A stretch of DNA of 64,000 nucleotides from Ceratothoa steindachneri (GCA_963969495.1 OZ018321.1:125978298-126042297); one strand, 5' to 3'. Shown: positions 48,855-60,384, numbered from the stretch's first letter. The notes: generated by a model not told the origin, from the sequence alone. Numbers and translations are program-made.

Positions 48855-49440
48855 AACATCGATAGCTGTAGGTCATCAACATCATTGTCGGCACCGCGTG
48901 CAGACATCGTTAAAACACGTAAAAACGTGGCACAATCTAAGAGACGGTTATAATAATGGCGTAGCTGAAGGGAAACTGAGTCTGCAGCATCAGTGTCCTG
49001 GAGGGCAGGCAGCCAGCTCATTGGACTCGTGCTGTCTACATCACCAATCACACGCCACGCTATTGCCTGACTAACCATGACGCCTAACCCAAGTCATCCC
49101 GCGTGGAGTGCAGGTTGGCTGCCTGCCATGTCGTCACAGCTTGAAGCCCTTCGATTGTTCTCCCGGGGAGTACATTGCCCCAGGAACCTCCATATGAAGA
49201 ATTTAAAACAATATGCAGCAATGTATCGAAGTTTATATCGTATTAACATATAGAGAGAACAATCTAAGCGATATGTAGTGGTAAAGGCGTGGTTGACCTC
49301 CTAATGGCGCGAGAAAACTGTTTTCGCTGGTAGTGGCGCTTGTATCGTTCTCCCGCAGAGCTACTGTCTGAACGTTTTGTTAAACTTTCATAATAAATAT
49401 TTAAAAATACTTGTTCTTACTCAGACATATTTTATGGCCG
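48855..49440. other. Intergenic DNA, nothing recognised
   Basis: Opposed frames at 48,817-49,078 are mutual shadows. No repeat was seen until the (TC)n/(TA)n at 49,441. Confidence 0.4.
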
Positions 49441-49442
49441 CC

Positions 49443-49468
49443 ACTCTCTCTCTATCTCTATCTCTCTC

Positions 49469-49519
<51 letters not shown>
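49443..49519. repeat. (TC)n followed by (TA)n microsatellite
   Basis: CTCTCTCTATCTCTATCTCT leads into alternating TA from 49,472 to 49,519. The TA part directly abuts a Penelope-like terminal repeat. Confidence 0.95.
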
Positions 49520-49521
<2 letters not shown>

Positions 49522-49735
49522 AGATGGAGGATGAAAGAAACCACAAGTCTTACAAGGTTCTTTATTACCGACGTTTCGATCTTCTAGAACTTCCTTAAAG
49601 TAAAAACAAACTAATAATACAAGAAATGAACGGGACCGCCGGCATATATTTGCTAATCCGTTGGTCCCGTTCATTTTACTCTGAACAAGTTCTAGAGAAG
49701 AAAAACGTCAGTAATAAAACACCTTGTAATATATT
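49520..49735. mobile_element. Penelope-like terminal repeats in fold-back arrangement
   Basis: TACAAGGTTCTTTATTACCG then ACGTTTCGATCTTCTAGAAC (49,551-49,590) is repeated in inverted form at about 49,689-49,729. Complemented, the (C)GAAACGTCGGTAATAAAG-type sequence is characteristic of Penelope-like pLTR ends. An inner perfect 14-bp inverted repeat, AAATGAACGGGACC (49,624-49,637) and its complement (49,663-49,676), forms a hairpin. No coding part is left between the arms. Confidence 0.68.
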
Positions 49736-50327
49736 GTAAGGGTATGGAACGTACATACTCGCATGCCGCCAGACAATCGTGAGAACGAAAGAAATTTGTC
49801 GTTTGAGTTGACCTTCGTCTCCTCTCTCTCCCTCCACCCTCCCCTGAATCCAACCGCCCTCCTCCGCCTTCCCCTTGACCTGAGTCGTTATCTATGCTAA
49901 ACTTCCCTAACAGGCGACAGAAAGTCTGACGAAAGAAGGCCTATCTCACAGAGAAGCCTAAATTCTATTTGGCTTCTTAATGATACCATGGAGATTTTCT
50001 AGAGGTCGCTGCGATAAGCGAATTGTCGTAAATGGAATCTCTCTCTCGATTTCACACAGTCCGCGGTATAAATGACAACGCCGTTCATCTCTCTGGAGAA
50101 GTGTTCTAAACCTACTCGCGTAACCTTCACGTTGAACGAGAGTCGATGCCGTAACATATCGACTGCCAACGCGCCGCTGAGTTAACTTGGTCGCTGTCTC
50201 AAAATGTTCCTGAGGCAAATTCCCGCTCCGCAGAGTCTGTGAATAGAAGAATACGTTCTGTTGCTCAACGTAACTTGAGAAAGAAAAAGGAACATCCAAA
50301 TAGTCACTGGAAGTAACTATTTGTTAG
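49736..50327. other. Unassigned stretch before the candidate LTR
   Basis: A 113-residue minus-strand frame (49,958-50,299, TTG start; contains ASTLVQREGYASRFRTLLQR) has no recognised motif. Confidence 0.35.
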
Positions 50328-50900
50328 TGTCACATCCAGTTAGGAGTGAACTAACCGGAACTGCAGTCAGCAGCCCCGACGCCGTCGCCTTATCCCCCCT
50401 CTCCCCGAGAACTCGTGTTAAGGCCACCCGAACCACCCCGTCTGGACCTGAGTAGTCGTCTCTCCAATCCATCACAATTAATGGTAATCTGTAAGCCCAG
50501 TGTCCCTCTATTCTTAAATTACCTATTTAATTAACAGTGATTAATTCTCCCATCGAGTCATTATAAATCTAGACGCTTAACGTCAGTGTTATCCTCCCCT
50601 CCTTTTTTGAAGAGATTCAAATGAGTCATTCCCTGATATTATTATTTATAATTTCTGTCAACACGGACTAATCCGTGTTTAATATTTAATTCTTATTTAC
50701 CTAAATGCTCGTTTAACTATTGCTACTAATTATTATTTTTGTGTAAAGTAAAGTTGTTTTTTTTTGTGTGTTTATTTGTGGCTCCTCCTTTTTGACTTAC
50801 CCTTGGCAAGACTTTAATTAAGAATCCCTTCGGCTAATTTATTCAACCTGTATTATGCACTCTTAGAATTTAACAATCACAAACCTCTTCCCGTGTAACA
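50328..50900 (+). mobile_element. Candidate LTR (TGTCACA...TGTAACA)
   Basis: The segment begins TGTCACATCC and ends CCGTGTAACA, fitting TG...CA LTR ends. It is followed by AGTGGGACTTATATAGTGAG, which looks like the start of an LTR-retrotransposon interior. Inside are T-rich polyadenylation-like stretches. There is no second LTR in the window, no polypurine tract just before it, and no coding part after it (the next TA tract starts at 50,983). This is a weak call. Confidence 0.3.
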
Positions 50901-50980
50901 AGTGGGACTTATATAGTGAGAATCCTGGCCGTGGCACAACCCGCCTCTAACCAGCCTTCGCACGTTCAGTAGGAATTAAA

Positions 50981-50982
<2 letters not shown>

Positions 50983-51016
<34 letters not shown>
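50983..51016. repeat. (TA)n microsatellite
   Basis: Separated from the next TA tract by a 110-bp unique piece (51,017-51,125) starting GATCGTAGATTGAG. Confidence 0.95.
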
Positions 51017-51019
<3 letters not shown>

Positions 51020-51123
51020 CGTAGATTGAGTCATAGGGTCTCAATACCATCAACTAAAACAAAAGCGGTGTGTCCAGATCAAGGACTAGAATAACTGTTG
51101 GACCAGACTATGAGCAATTTTAC

Positions 51124-51125
<2 letters not shown>

Positions 51126-51181
<56 letters not shown>
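51126..51181. repeat. (TA)n microsatellite
   Basis: 56 bp of TA ending where the 3' end of the minus-strand Penelope-like element begins. Confidence 0.95.
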
Positions 51182-51184
<3 letters not shown>

Positions 51185-51259
51185 GTATTGATTTGTTCCT
51201 TTGGAATCTGATATATAGTAGAAATATGAAGACCCAGGTGATTACACTAATCATTTATT

Positions 51260-51310
51260 GACCGGACGTTTCGGACCTTCACTAGGACCATCTTCAGCGA
51301 CTGTGTCGAC
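51260..51310 (-). ncRNA. Hammerhead-ribozyme-like motif in the Penelope pLTR
   Basis: On the minus strand, CTGAAGA (core CUGANGA) is followed by a stem II, GGTCC-TAGTGAA-GGTCC, that pairs except for one central U-U mismatch. Then comes GAAAC, then GTC at the expected cleavage position. A short stem I (GTCG before the core with CGGT after GTC) gives 4 pairs including two G-U. Stem III would be only about two pairs with no real loop. Minimal hammerheads of this kind are known in Penelope-like terminal repeats and are thought to act as dimers. Activity here is inference. Confidence 0.6.
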
Positions 51311-51750
51311 TAATGAGAAGGGGAAGGAATATTAACGATAACAATTTAAAAAATGCATTAAATAATGGCAAAAAAAGCGGATGAAGACAAGTTGAAATAA
51401 TAAAATTGACAATTATTGAGATTAAAGTAAAAACACGAATAAAAATATATAGAATTAATTAATGCTATCCAGTGTAATTTTAAAAAAATAAGAGAAAGAA
51501 GTAAAGTTATACCCTTTACTGACCTAATATCAAATATTAAAGATAAGTGGAGTAAACAATAAAATAACCTAGTATATTAAATTATAAAAAAAAAACCTCG
51601 AAAACAAATTAGAATGATTTAAACAGAGTGACTAACCTTTATCGTGGGAGTTGAGAAATCAACTAACTAAAGATATAAAAACTACTAACGAGATTTGTTC
51701 GGTAGGTCGGTTGGCCGGTTGGCTAGTTAATATATTGAAGTGTTGGTTGG

Positions 51751-52260
51751 TTATATAGTGAATAGTTTAATTGAGGAAGAGCAACTATTTAGGTTTGGAT
51801 TTATTTGATTTATGTACAGTAACTCTAAGATTTTCAAATCGAGAGAAGTTAAGGCTGAAGATAATATGGTAAATGAATCAGAATTAAGAGGATGATGGTC
51901 ATACTCAGAGGGTTGCCTGATGGAAGAGGCTTCAGGTTTATGGATGAGATTACCAGTCCTATGAGACAAACTTAAGTACTTTGCGATCCTGCATTTGAGT
52001 TGTAAGCCAGTTTGGCCTACATAACGACTGTGGCAGGTCGTACATGTATAATTGTAAATTAAACAGGATCGCAAGCCCAAAGGAATTGGCTCCTTATGGA
52101 GAAAAAAGGAATTTAAAGATACAGGGTTAGAATTTATACAAATGAATTGGCATTGAGGGAAATGATTGTTGAGGGTAGAGTGAAGGAGTTTGTTAAACTC
52201 GGATGTCAAATGCTCAAGATAGGGTAGTCTAATGAAAACCTTCTGTTTATAATTATACAT
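51751..52260 (-). CDS. Penelope-like linker and GIY-YIG endonuclease, partial open frame
   Basis: The 169-residue open frame reads KVFIRLPYLEHLTSEFNKLL at the start, the linker region that follows the reverse transcriptase in Penelope-like proteins. Then comes the nuclease: GLRSCLIYNYTCTTC with its CxxC, HSRYVGQTG as the YIG-equivalent block, LKCRIAKY and LSLSHRTGN for the Arg/His segment, and a C-terminal LKILELLYINQINPNLN. The nuclease would nick target DNA for reverse transcription. The frame is uninterrupted but lacks the polymerase, so the copy is incomplete. It differs in wording from the 7.7-kb copy and so represents another subfamily. Confidence 0.82.
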   Translation of the reverse strand: MYNYKQKVFIRLPYLEHLTSEFNKLLHSTLNNHFPQCQFICINSNPVSLNSFFLHKEPIPLGLRSCLIYNYTCTTCHSRYVGQTGLQLKCRIAKYLSLSHRTGNLIHKPEASSIRQPSEYDHHPLNSDSFTILSSALTSLDLKILELLYINQINPNLNSCSSSIKLFTI

Positions 52261-52345
52261 GTACGACCTGCCACATTCATTATGTAGGCCAAACTGGCTT
52301 ATATTTCAAATGCAGGATCGCAAAGCATTTAGGTTTTTGTTCTGG
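52247..52345 (+). pseudogene. Second GIY-YIG fragment, inverted relative to the first
   Basis: AATTATACATGTACGACCTG then CCACATTCATTATGTAGGCC, AAACTGGCTTATATTTCAAA and TGCAGGATCGCAAAGCATTT are an imperfect inverted copy of 51,975-52,062. The plus strand encodes a YVGQTGLYFKCRIAKHL-like piece. It abuts the start of the minus-strand frame, making a head-to-head duplication of part of the nuclease. Confidence 0.7.
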
Positions 52346-52359
52346 GAGTTTATATTATT

Positions 52360-52750
52360 ATCGTCAGAGATGAACCCTTTGAATGGCTGGCTCTAATAGA
52401 TGTTTTAATTTGTCGATCAGCTTCTTGGTGCGCTTCATTGCCTTTCCCCCATTGTCTTAGGCAGAAATTGAGCCGTCTTCCTCTTGTATGAAAAAGCGAA
52501 CGTTCATATGCATCACCACCCTAATAAGCTCTTCATTCACACCTTTCTCTCTATGCAATGACACGCATCGATTGTCTGGGATCATTGCTGATGATTTCCT
52601 TGGTTTCAGCGATGAGTTCCGGCGTTCTGATGGCGTCAGAGCGACGACCAACAGTTTTACTTTTCTCTTTCACCTTGTAGTCAAATCATGAATCTTCCTG
52701 CTCCTTTCCAACAAGGTGACAGAGAAAAATGGAACTGTTGCCAGATTACA
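52360..52750 (-). pseudogene. mariner-type transposase N-terminal fragment
   Basis: On the minus strand, one frame reads RTPELIAETKEIISNDPRQS then MRVIA. After a frameshift the next reads REKGVNEELIRVVMHMNVRF, a stop, and AMKRTKKLIDKLKHLLEPAI. This is the linker, second helix-turn-helix and pre-catalytic region of a Tc1/mariner-superfamily transposase. The catalytic core should follow below 52,360 but the Penelope-like piece is there instead. Inactive. Confidence 0.68.
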
Positions 52751-52952
52751 TCAAAGAGTGAAGTTCTGAAGTGTAACTGAAAAATACTGGGAAAAAAATA
52801 TCAGCTGAAATATTGCGTGACACTCAAAGTATACATATAATTTAAAAATTAACTAAGAATTCAAAGATATACCTCGTCACCCCCTCAATACTGGTGACTA
52901 GATCGTGTATTATAAATCTAGACGAACGAGTTTTTCATAGAAAGCTGGTACA

Positions 52953-53255
52953 CAAAAGTACGAACTCAGATCACATAAAGTAAGGGCTCAATCACAAAGT
53001 ACGAACTCAGATCCTAAAGTAATACCTAAATTCCCCAAAACACGAACTCCAATCTAAAAAGTTCAAATTAAGTCCTAAAATATAAACTGGAATTACAAGA
53101 TACGAACTCAACTCCCCTAACTACTAACTCTAATTCCCAAATTACGAACTTAAATCCCTAAAGTACAAACTCAAATCATTTAACTACGGCTTAAGTTCCC
53201 CAAAGAATAATGATTAATCCCAAAGTAATACTCAGATCATAATGTAGGAACTCTG
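52953..53255 (+). repeat. Degenerate minisatellite, about 20-bp period, roughly 15 units
   Basis: Variants of AAAGTACGAACTCAAATCCC follow each other: AAGTACGAACTCAGATC, AACACGAACTCCAATC, AAGATACGAACTCAACTCC, AATTACGAACTTAAATCCC, AAGTACAAACTCAAATC and so on. A stray unit (AAAGACGAACTTAGACTC) lies near 53,350. Confidence 0.8.
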
Positions 53256-55070
53256 AGTAAATAATTTCGGTGGTTACGTGCTTTTTGGTAGTCATCGGTA
53301 TAGACCCCCTTATATAATAAAACCCCTTAAAGTACCAGCTGCAATTCCCAAAGACGAACTTAGACTCGCAACATTCTGCAACACAAATGAAAGAAAGGTG
53401 AATAGAGTGCGTCTGCCCCCTCCCCCTCCCCTCTGTTTCAGAATACTTAGCAACAGCACCCGGAACTAAGCAATTTATAGTGTTAAAGTATTGAAAATAA
53501 TTTTCTCGTTACCATGCTCCTGAATTTGTTAGTTTATAAAGTTAAATTTTATGTTTCAAGTTCGCACTTTCTGATCGGCTCGGTGCTTCAAACCAATTTA
53601 TTTTTATTCAGGTCGGGAAAAGGTTAGGTTTATAGTTTAAAAAAATTATGTGGGCTTTTTTTAAGGCTCCTAGTACTTATTAATGGGGCTTGGCATAAAA
53701 ATTCTATATTGTGAATTTGAAACTACATACAATAATTAATGAAGAATTAAAAATATATTAAAATAGAAAAGAAAAGTCCGGATGCACAGCTTCCAAATGC
53801 TTGCATGCCTCCGCGGGTCTTGATGGTCATCCATTAACTGCCTCCAATTCATACGAAATTTTATTTAGAAAACAAAATAAGTGTAATTTTTAATATAGAA
53901 ATTTTTCGTTTCAATGTTGCCAAAAAAAGATTAGAAATAAAATAGGAATTAAAAAATTCCTGCCTCAATCATAAAGGGAAAAAATCTTTACTAATAAATA
54001 TTATATAACATTCTTAATGTTAAAATTTTAAGGAAAAAGTGATACATTTACATATATAAGTGTTTGTTTTTCATTTTCATAAATTTTAGTTTTGTCCGAT
54101 TAGAGTTAAGTTCAAAATAATATGCGATATATATGTATATAAGATATAATAAAAAACAATGTTGTGAAAAATAGCATACGCAGGAATATATTCAAACCCG
54201 TTTCTGGAACTGACATATGGCGCTGTGGATCGATGAAGACTTGGCTGAAAAATTTGGGAAGTAAATATAAATAATAGATTGTTTCTTTCATGTTTGATAC
54301 GTAAAGGATTCAATGTGGAAAAGCAAGTCCCACAAACACTGTTCCTAGCTGAATATTATTTTCAGCCATTCTATTTTGTTAACATTTGCTCTTTATTTTA
54401 TCAACGATTTATTGCTATATTTTGGTTTACCTTGGTAACAGAGATAAAGGCCCCAGTCTAGAAAGCTCCCATTGTTGAAAATATCGAGGAAATAATGCCA
54501 GAGAATTTGCGCAAGTTCATTACTCGTCCCACATATTATAGAAAGGAGTGTTCATGAAGGTGTTTTCAAAATTTTTCGATCAATTAAACTAAAGTAACAA
54601 TTTGGCTTTAAGGGGTTTAACACGTGGTTCGCACATGACCAAACGAAATCAGCAATGCAAGGCACACTACGTGGCACGTATATGTGTAAAAGTCACACAC
54701 CAGACTTCGTGCACAATATCTATACCTCACATACTCACATGTCCTAAGTATGTGATACTCTCGCACCCACACCTGTGACGTACAGAATGCACATGCTGAC
54801 ATTTTATTTCAAAATAATTAAACGGATATCAAAAACCGCCACGGCCGATCAGAGATCACCAAAGTCAACACCCATGCCATAAACTGCAACCACAAGATAG
54901 CGTCCAAAACACGACATAAAAAGGCATAACCTTCATATCTTGTGGAAACTTAAATCATACAGCTACAATGTGCATCAACGATAATACATTCAGGACGTCA
55001 CCTACAAAACAATATCGAGATTACAATATGTAATTTGTCCCAATACAACTCAAAAAGCATGATAACCTAC
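53256..55070. other. Intergenic DNA, nothing recognised
   Basis: Short motif-free frames only (53,278-53,469, 54,086-54,461, 54,617-54,802). Confidence 0.45.
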
Positions 55071-55074
55071 CCTA

Positions 55075-55435
55075 TCCATATAATCATCTAATCTGCGTTT
55101 GAAAACATTTATATTTGGACTACTTATTGTCTCCTGTGGTAAACCATTTCTGTGTTCTACCACTCCATGTGTGAAAAATACTTATTCACATCCAACGCAC
55201 ACCTTTTACAAATGGTGGTTCCTAACCCTAGAAGTTGCTAAAATCCAACTCATTCATCGCAGAACAAATTTTAAGAAGCTCAATCATATCTCCTCTCCCC
55301 ACCTTCTTTCACATGAGAACATATTTAGCAGCCTCAACCTATCTATATATGCGAGGTGCTTCAGATAATTTATCATCTCTCCCTCCTTTGCAATGACTCT
55401 AGCAGGTCGATATCATGATTTAAAAAGTTATCTTA
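55075..55435 (-). pseudogene. CR1-like LINE 3' end fragment, minus strand
   Basis: On the minus strand, NHDIDLLESL near 55,395-55,425, then a Met/Arg-rich connector, then YFSHMEW-like sequence and NGLPQETISSPNINVFKRRL followed by DDYMDRV at about 55,072-55,150. This is the same C-terminal ending as the 46-kb copy. Stops and frameshifts are present. The element is cut off at about 55,435, shortly before its RT thumb region. Confidence 0.78.
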
Positions 55436-58400
55436 ACGCGCATTGTTTCCAAGGCATTATCGGCAATGAGGTGAAAGCTGTGAGCGATTATTTATGGTGG
55501 TACGAGTGGGCTGTATTACCATGTTTACTGCGCCATAATTGCTTCTTGGTAGCTGCGCCCCTTTTAGTGACTGGTAGTACATGGACTGATTATGTTTCCG
55601 TTTTGCTTTGTTTGTTACAGTGTAGACCATGTGGAGTTTACGGGTAGATAGAAAACGGGTGCATGTTTGTTACTTTGCTGACATTCAACTGTCATTTTAC
55701 ATGTTGATAGCTGACAATTTATGTGTGTTTCGTTTGTGGTGCGCATGGAGTATGTACGAGTGCATATTACAAACACACGGGCACGTATACATGTATGTTA
55801 CATGCGAACTGTCTAAGGTTTTATATGGGAGGTGTTAGTGGGGCCCGCCGATTTATGTTTTATATTGCCTTTCTGTTTCATTGCTTGCATGCAGCAAAAT
55901 AAAACAGCTTCTTCTTGCACGTGGTTAGCTCGGTGCGGTTCCATTTAGCGAACGCTAATTTCTCGGCACACACCTAGATAAGGACGTGTAAAACAAAACA
56001 GAACCACGAGGAATCACCCAGAAAATGCATACGTACTCGTATCTCCATTTTAGCGCAATACGTTAGGTGATTCGGCAAAGTGTGAACCCCGCTGTAGGTG
56101 AAAGTGTTCATGCGAATTGGATTATTGATGTTTACTAATACTCATGGTGTAAGATATAAATGTAGGTTAGAAGACGGACCTTTTATAACAAAGCCGTCCA
56201 TTGGTTCTGTTCTAATCCCAGCTATCAAAAGCCATATCTATTGTTTTGTGAGATTTCAAATTTCGAGTCTGTTTTGGTTTATAAATAAAAATGGATAACA
56301 GAATCATAAAACGAGGAAGTGATTTAGGATCCTTAACCTAATTTATTCTCATAAATTAGAACTAGATCACTCGATATCATGTAAGCTTTTTACAGCGCTA
56401 CGTTAATCAGTAATGGGGTCCGAAAGAATTGTTTTTTCAAACCTTTTTCATCCAAGGTTATTTTCCTTATTCCATTGTTCTTAATTATGGAACCTTTTTC
56501 GCTGACGGAACTGCTCTATTTCCCCCTCCAGTGAGTGAAAAATATCCCCGTTAGCGGAAATAGTTTCTTTTTGGCCGTGATAATTTCCATTTGGCTACAA
56601 TAATTTCATTTCCTTTTTACTCTATAAAAAGCGATTTTTATTTTTATTCATGTTCAGTCGTATTATTTGCTTTTGCCTTAGTTCAAAGGATAATTTCTTA
56701 CAAGGAGAGAAGAGTCACGAAACATTAGGATGTAGGAGTTAAGGAATGAAGATCTGCCTCCGCTCCCCACAGGTTAATAAGAAAGTACCTTTGATCTGGA
56801 TCCAAATTAAGGACATAATGGTCTCAGATACGATGGGGAATTCCATCTTTAATTTAGGAATGGAAAAGAATATAGTGAAAAGCTTAGTATCATTGAAAGG
56901 TTATTCACCCGGCAGGCATCTGCTTCCTGATCCGTCGTGAACTCCATCTCCCCGTTTTGAGGTGCCAGTTTATGTGAAGATGGCTCAGACGCAATGTAAA
57001 GGAAGTGCTACAATTCATTCGACTTCATGAATTGTTTAAAGGGTCAAGTTCCCTTTAATACCTAATCCATCACTTGGTTTAACCCGGGACAAAGCTTGTG
57101 GTTCACAGCGAGAAACAACAAAGCTTCATCATCAATAGCAATACGATTTCACAAAGAGATTAGATCGGTAGGAATCAATGCCCTAGAAATGATCCTCCAC
57201 GACCCATCAATTTATGTCCTTTCAAAAAGCAAGTGACTCATTTACATAATGTGAGCGACTTTTCAACAAGAGATGATTTGTTATTCTTTCGTTTCCATTA
57301 CCTTTAATATTCTTACAACACAAGATAGACCCACGGTGGATAGAAACCGTTCCTTCATATCTCAAGAAATGCTATTATATATTTAATTATATATAATAAT
57401 TATAACTTTTACGCCGCATCGAATAAGAATCGATTACTCGACTTCTCAATTAGAAAACGTCTACGTTGGCCAATGCTATATAATGGGTTGAATAAATCAA
57501 TTAATCTAATCCGGTGAACTTTGGCGAGAAGTCAGGTAATTAATAAGCGAAGTTTCTTATTTAGATATCTTAATCTCAGTTACGATTTACTGAATATAAA
57601 TTGTTTAAATTAATCCTTTTTCAAAGGATCAGTAGGTGCAAAACTCAGAATACGCGTAGATAAAAATCATCATTGATATTTAAGTGTTATTTTGAGATCG
57701 CGTCAAGTATTATATGCATAATAATACACGACTCTTTTAATTGTCTCTCTTGGAGAAAAAGAAGTGTAACTTTTGCCTTATGAAAAATCTTTTATAGAGA
57801 AAAACAAAAGTTTTGTTCATGTTACCCTCCCTTTTATTTTAGCGTATGCCACTCAAGAGACAGACGTTATAAATCTACGAATGCCAAAGAAACCTGTTAA
57901 TGGCAACGCAAGATGGCGTAACGTTAACTCTGGGAAATATCCTCGTCATCCTATAACTTTCTCGATCATTTTTCATAAATAATTCTTCATAATGGTTTAT
58001 CAACTGATACATCAAAATAAGAGCACTGACTCGCAACTCAATAAGGCAAAATTATCTAAATATATACATAATACACATTTCTTTCCTGACAAATACGCAA
58101 GATATTTTAATTAAAACAAATTAATTATTGTATTTTTGCTCACCAGTTTGTATAGAACTATAATGGAGAAACGGCAGTAATTTTCCAGTGGTATTCATTG
58201 ACAGACGGCTTAAACTAATGTTGCTTAGAAATTGATTCCTTCAAACCACTTTATCAACTCAAGCAATTCCTAATCTATTCGATGCGATGGTTAAGAGTAC
58301 AATAGGGAAAAATAATTATGTATCTTATGTGAAAGCTATCCCTTTTAATGTCCAAATATTTAAGTAGAAGGTGCTTTGCGGCATTAGAAAGGCCTATTTC

Positions 58401-59660
58401 GAAGCTCTTCCTGATCGACTCGTAGGCCCAATTTACTTCTCTTTTAATAAAAATTCAGGCGAAGAAATTGAGAAGAGCCTGATATCATAAAATATTCATT
58501 AATATACTCAAGCTATTTCTAATACACACAAGTCTGATTTTTTCCCCAACGTATGATCGATCTCCTCCAGGCCACATGTGGTACACAAGTAGTGAATAAC
58601 TTATTGAGTTTTGAGCTGGCGCACTTACAATGTTAACCAAGTGGACAGGAGATATAAAGAGAAAAAATAGGATGATATTTCTCCTTTAAGGAACCTGGAA
58701 TTCGTAAATTTGAGCTCCTATGCTCAATGTACGACTTTGTCCCTGGAGATTACGATCACATTCTATTTATACTTTTCGCTATTCTTGTTCTTTCTCTTTA
58801 GCACATTTTCTCTTTCTTTAATTCCGTAATTACCAGACCTGACCTGACGGTATGGAGCAAGATTGAATTTCAAACCGATCCACGAAGAACACTCACGATC
58901 TCTTGTATTTAACAGATAGATAATTTACATCCTTTTGAGTGTTTAGTCGGCAAATGAAATGTTTTATGTAATAAAAGTTTTGATTAAGCGTTAATGTACA
59001 GACGGAAGAAAGTTGTGTATTTTGATTATGTCGTTTATTTATATTATCTTGTATTGTTTATTCAAAGGCTATTAAATATAAATTGGTGATTTTAGAAAAC
59101 AAATTTTGTTTCCTCTTTGTCAGGTTTGTTTTATTTTTGCTTTTCTACCTCATATTTGTAATTGAACTATAGGACGCATCTCGTTGTTATTTTAGAAGTG
59201 TAGTGCTATTTACTTATCTGCTCCTTATTTGTATATTTTAATTAATTCTTAACTTATTTATTTGTTTATTTATTTTTTGCCGGACTTCTTGGAAAAGTTA
59301 AAAATGCAAAAAGTATCCTATTAACATCATAAAAAATTTAATTGAACAATAATCCGTCTAATTTTGATCGACTTTCGATGGTCAGTGGTTCTTTACTGGC
59401 TCTTCTGCTAATCTAGAAGGAGTTGGCACAAATTCAAGCTCGCCTAGAAAATAATAACTAATTTTTATTATAGGTAATTTACTTCCTCAGCTGAAATCCA
59501 TATAAGTTGCATTGTAACTATGAAAATGACAGCGTCGGTAAAACACAGGAGCCCAGGTGAATTTATAAATATGTAAATGATGGTAAGCCAAATAAGGAAT
59601 GAATCTTGCCCCTCTAGGATGCCGAGATTGTCCTTAGTGGCAATTTAGACCACTGTAGCG
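55436..59660. other. Long stretch without a recognised gene
   Basis: Frames at 55,393-55,838, 56,098-56,298, 56,746-56,940 and 57,773-57,982 are motif-free, and several start at non-ATG codons. No repeats, RNA genes or transposon motifs were seen. This is the largest featureless part of the window. Confidence 0.4.
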
Positions 59661-59668
59661 TGCTGAGA

Positions 59669-60160
59669 TGTGCAAGCGAGTGGTTGAAAAGCTTCGTTTG
59701 AATGAGTCGTTTTGAGACTTAGGATGACGCAATGGATTTGACGCTCGTTAACGGTGATCCGGCGACGCAGGAAGCCGTTCGCAACTCGGGTCACGCTTCT
59801 TTCGTTCTTTATTATTTTTATAACCCCTTTTCCTACACCCCTCTATCTACCTACACGGATCCACAACAGAGACACGAGTGGAGCGTTATGCCTTGGATAA
59901 CGTTTAAAAAGCAGCGGTTTTTTTTCTCCCTGTCTTCAAAATACGCTCTGTCTCTAGGAGGGAGCTGTGCATCGTGCCGAGAAGTTCAAACGAGCTGTTT
60001 CAAAGCTTTGCTTGAATGAGTCTTTTTCAAGACTCCGGATGGCACAGTGGATTCGCCACTCGCTAACAGTGGTCCGACGACGCAGAAAGCTGTTCACAAA
60101 TCGCTTACGCTACTTTTGTTCTTTATTTTTTGGGGCCCCTTTTCTTACACCCTTCCATCG
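59669..60160 (+). repeat. Two head-to-tail copies of a tRNA-like SINE-type repeat
   Basis: Copy A (about 59,669-59,848) and copy B (about 59,971-60,160) share AAAGCTT, TTGAATGAGTC, GGATG, CGACGCAG, a GTTC block, TCTTTATT and a CCCCTTTTC-TACACCC block. Copy B has an A-box-like TGGCACAGTGG (60,040-60,050) and a B-box-like GGTCCGACGAC (60,071-60,081), about 31 bases apart between starts, as in tRNA-type promoters. Copy A has the worn equivalents TGACGCAATGG and TGATCCGGCGA. The frames here are not genes. Confidence 0.6.
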
Positions 60161-60384
60161 ACAATATGTTGCATATACATTATACTAACATTTCTCAAAT
60201 ATGTTTACCATGGATGATAAATAAATTTATATAAAATGCAAGACGTAATAAATTTTAAGGAAGAATCTATACATCAAAGTTTGTCATAACTAAATATAAA
60301 ACTAGCATTTATATTAAAATAAAATTAAAATTTCAAAACCTTCGGCCCCCAATAATATATAGAATCCAGTCTGAAGAGGTAGAA

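Larger units (their letters stand above)
51182..52260 (-). mobile_element. Penelope-like element, 3' part with pLTR
   Basis: The minus-strand order is GIY-YIG coding frame (52,260-51,751), a spacer of about 440 bp, then the terminal repeat with a hammerhead-like motif (51,310-51,260), then AATAAATGATTAGTG and the junction with (TA)n at 51,181. The reverse transcriptase part is missing, so the copy is 5'-truncated. Confidence 0.75.

Noticed and set aside
52953..53255. CRISPR array
   Set aside because: Units are contiguous and degenerate with no spacers, and the window is plainly eukaryotic.
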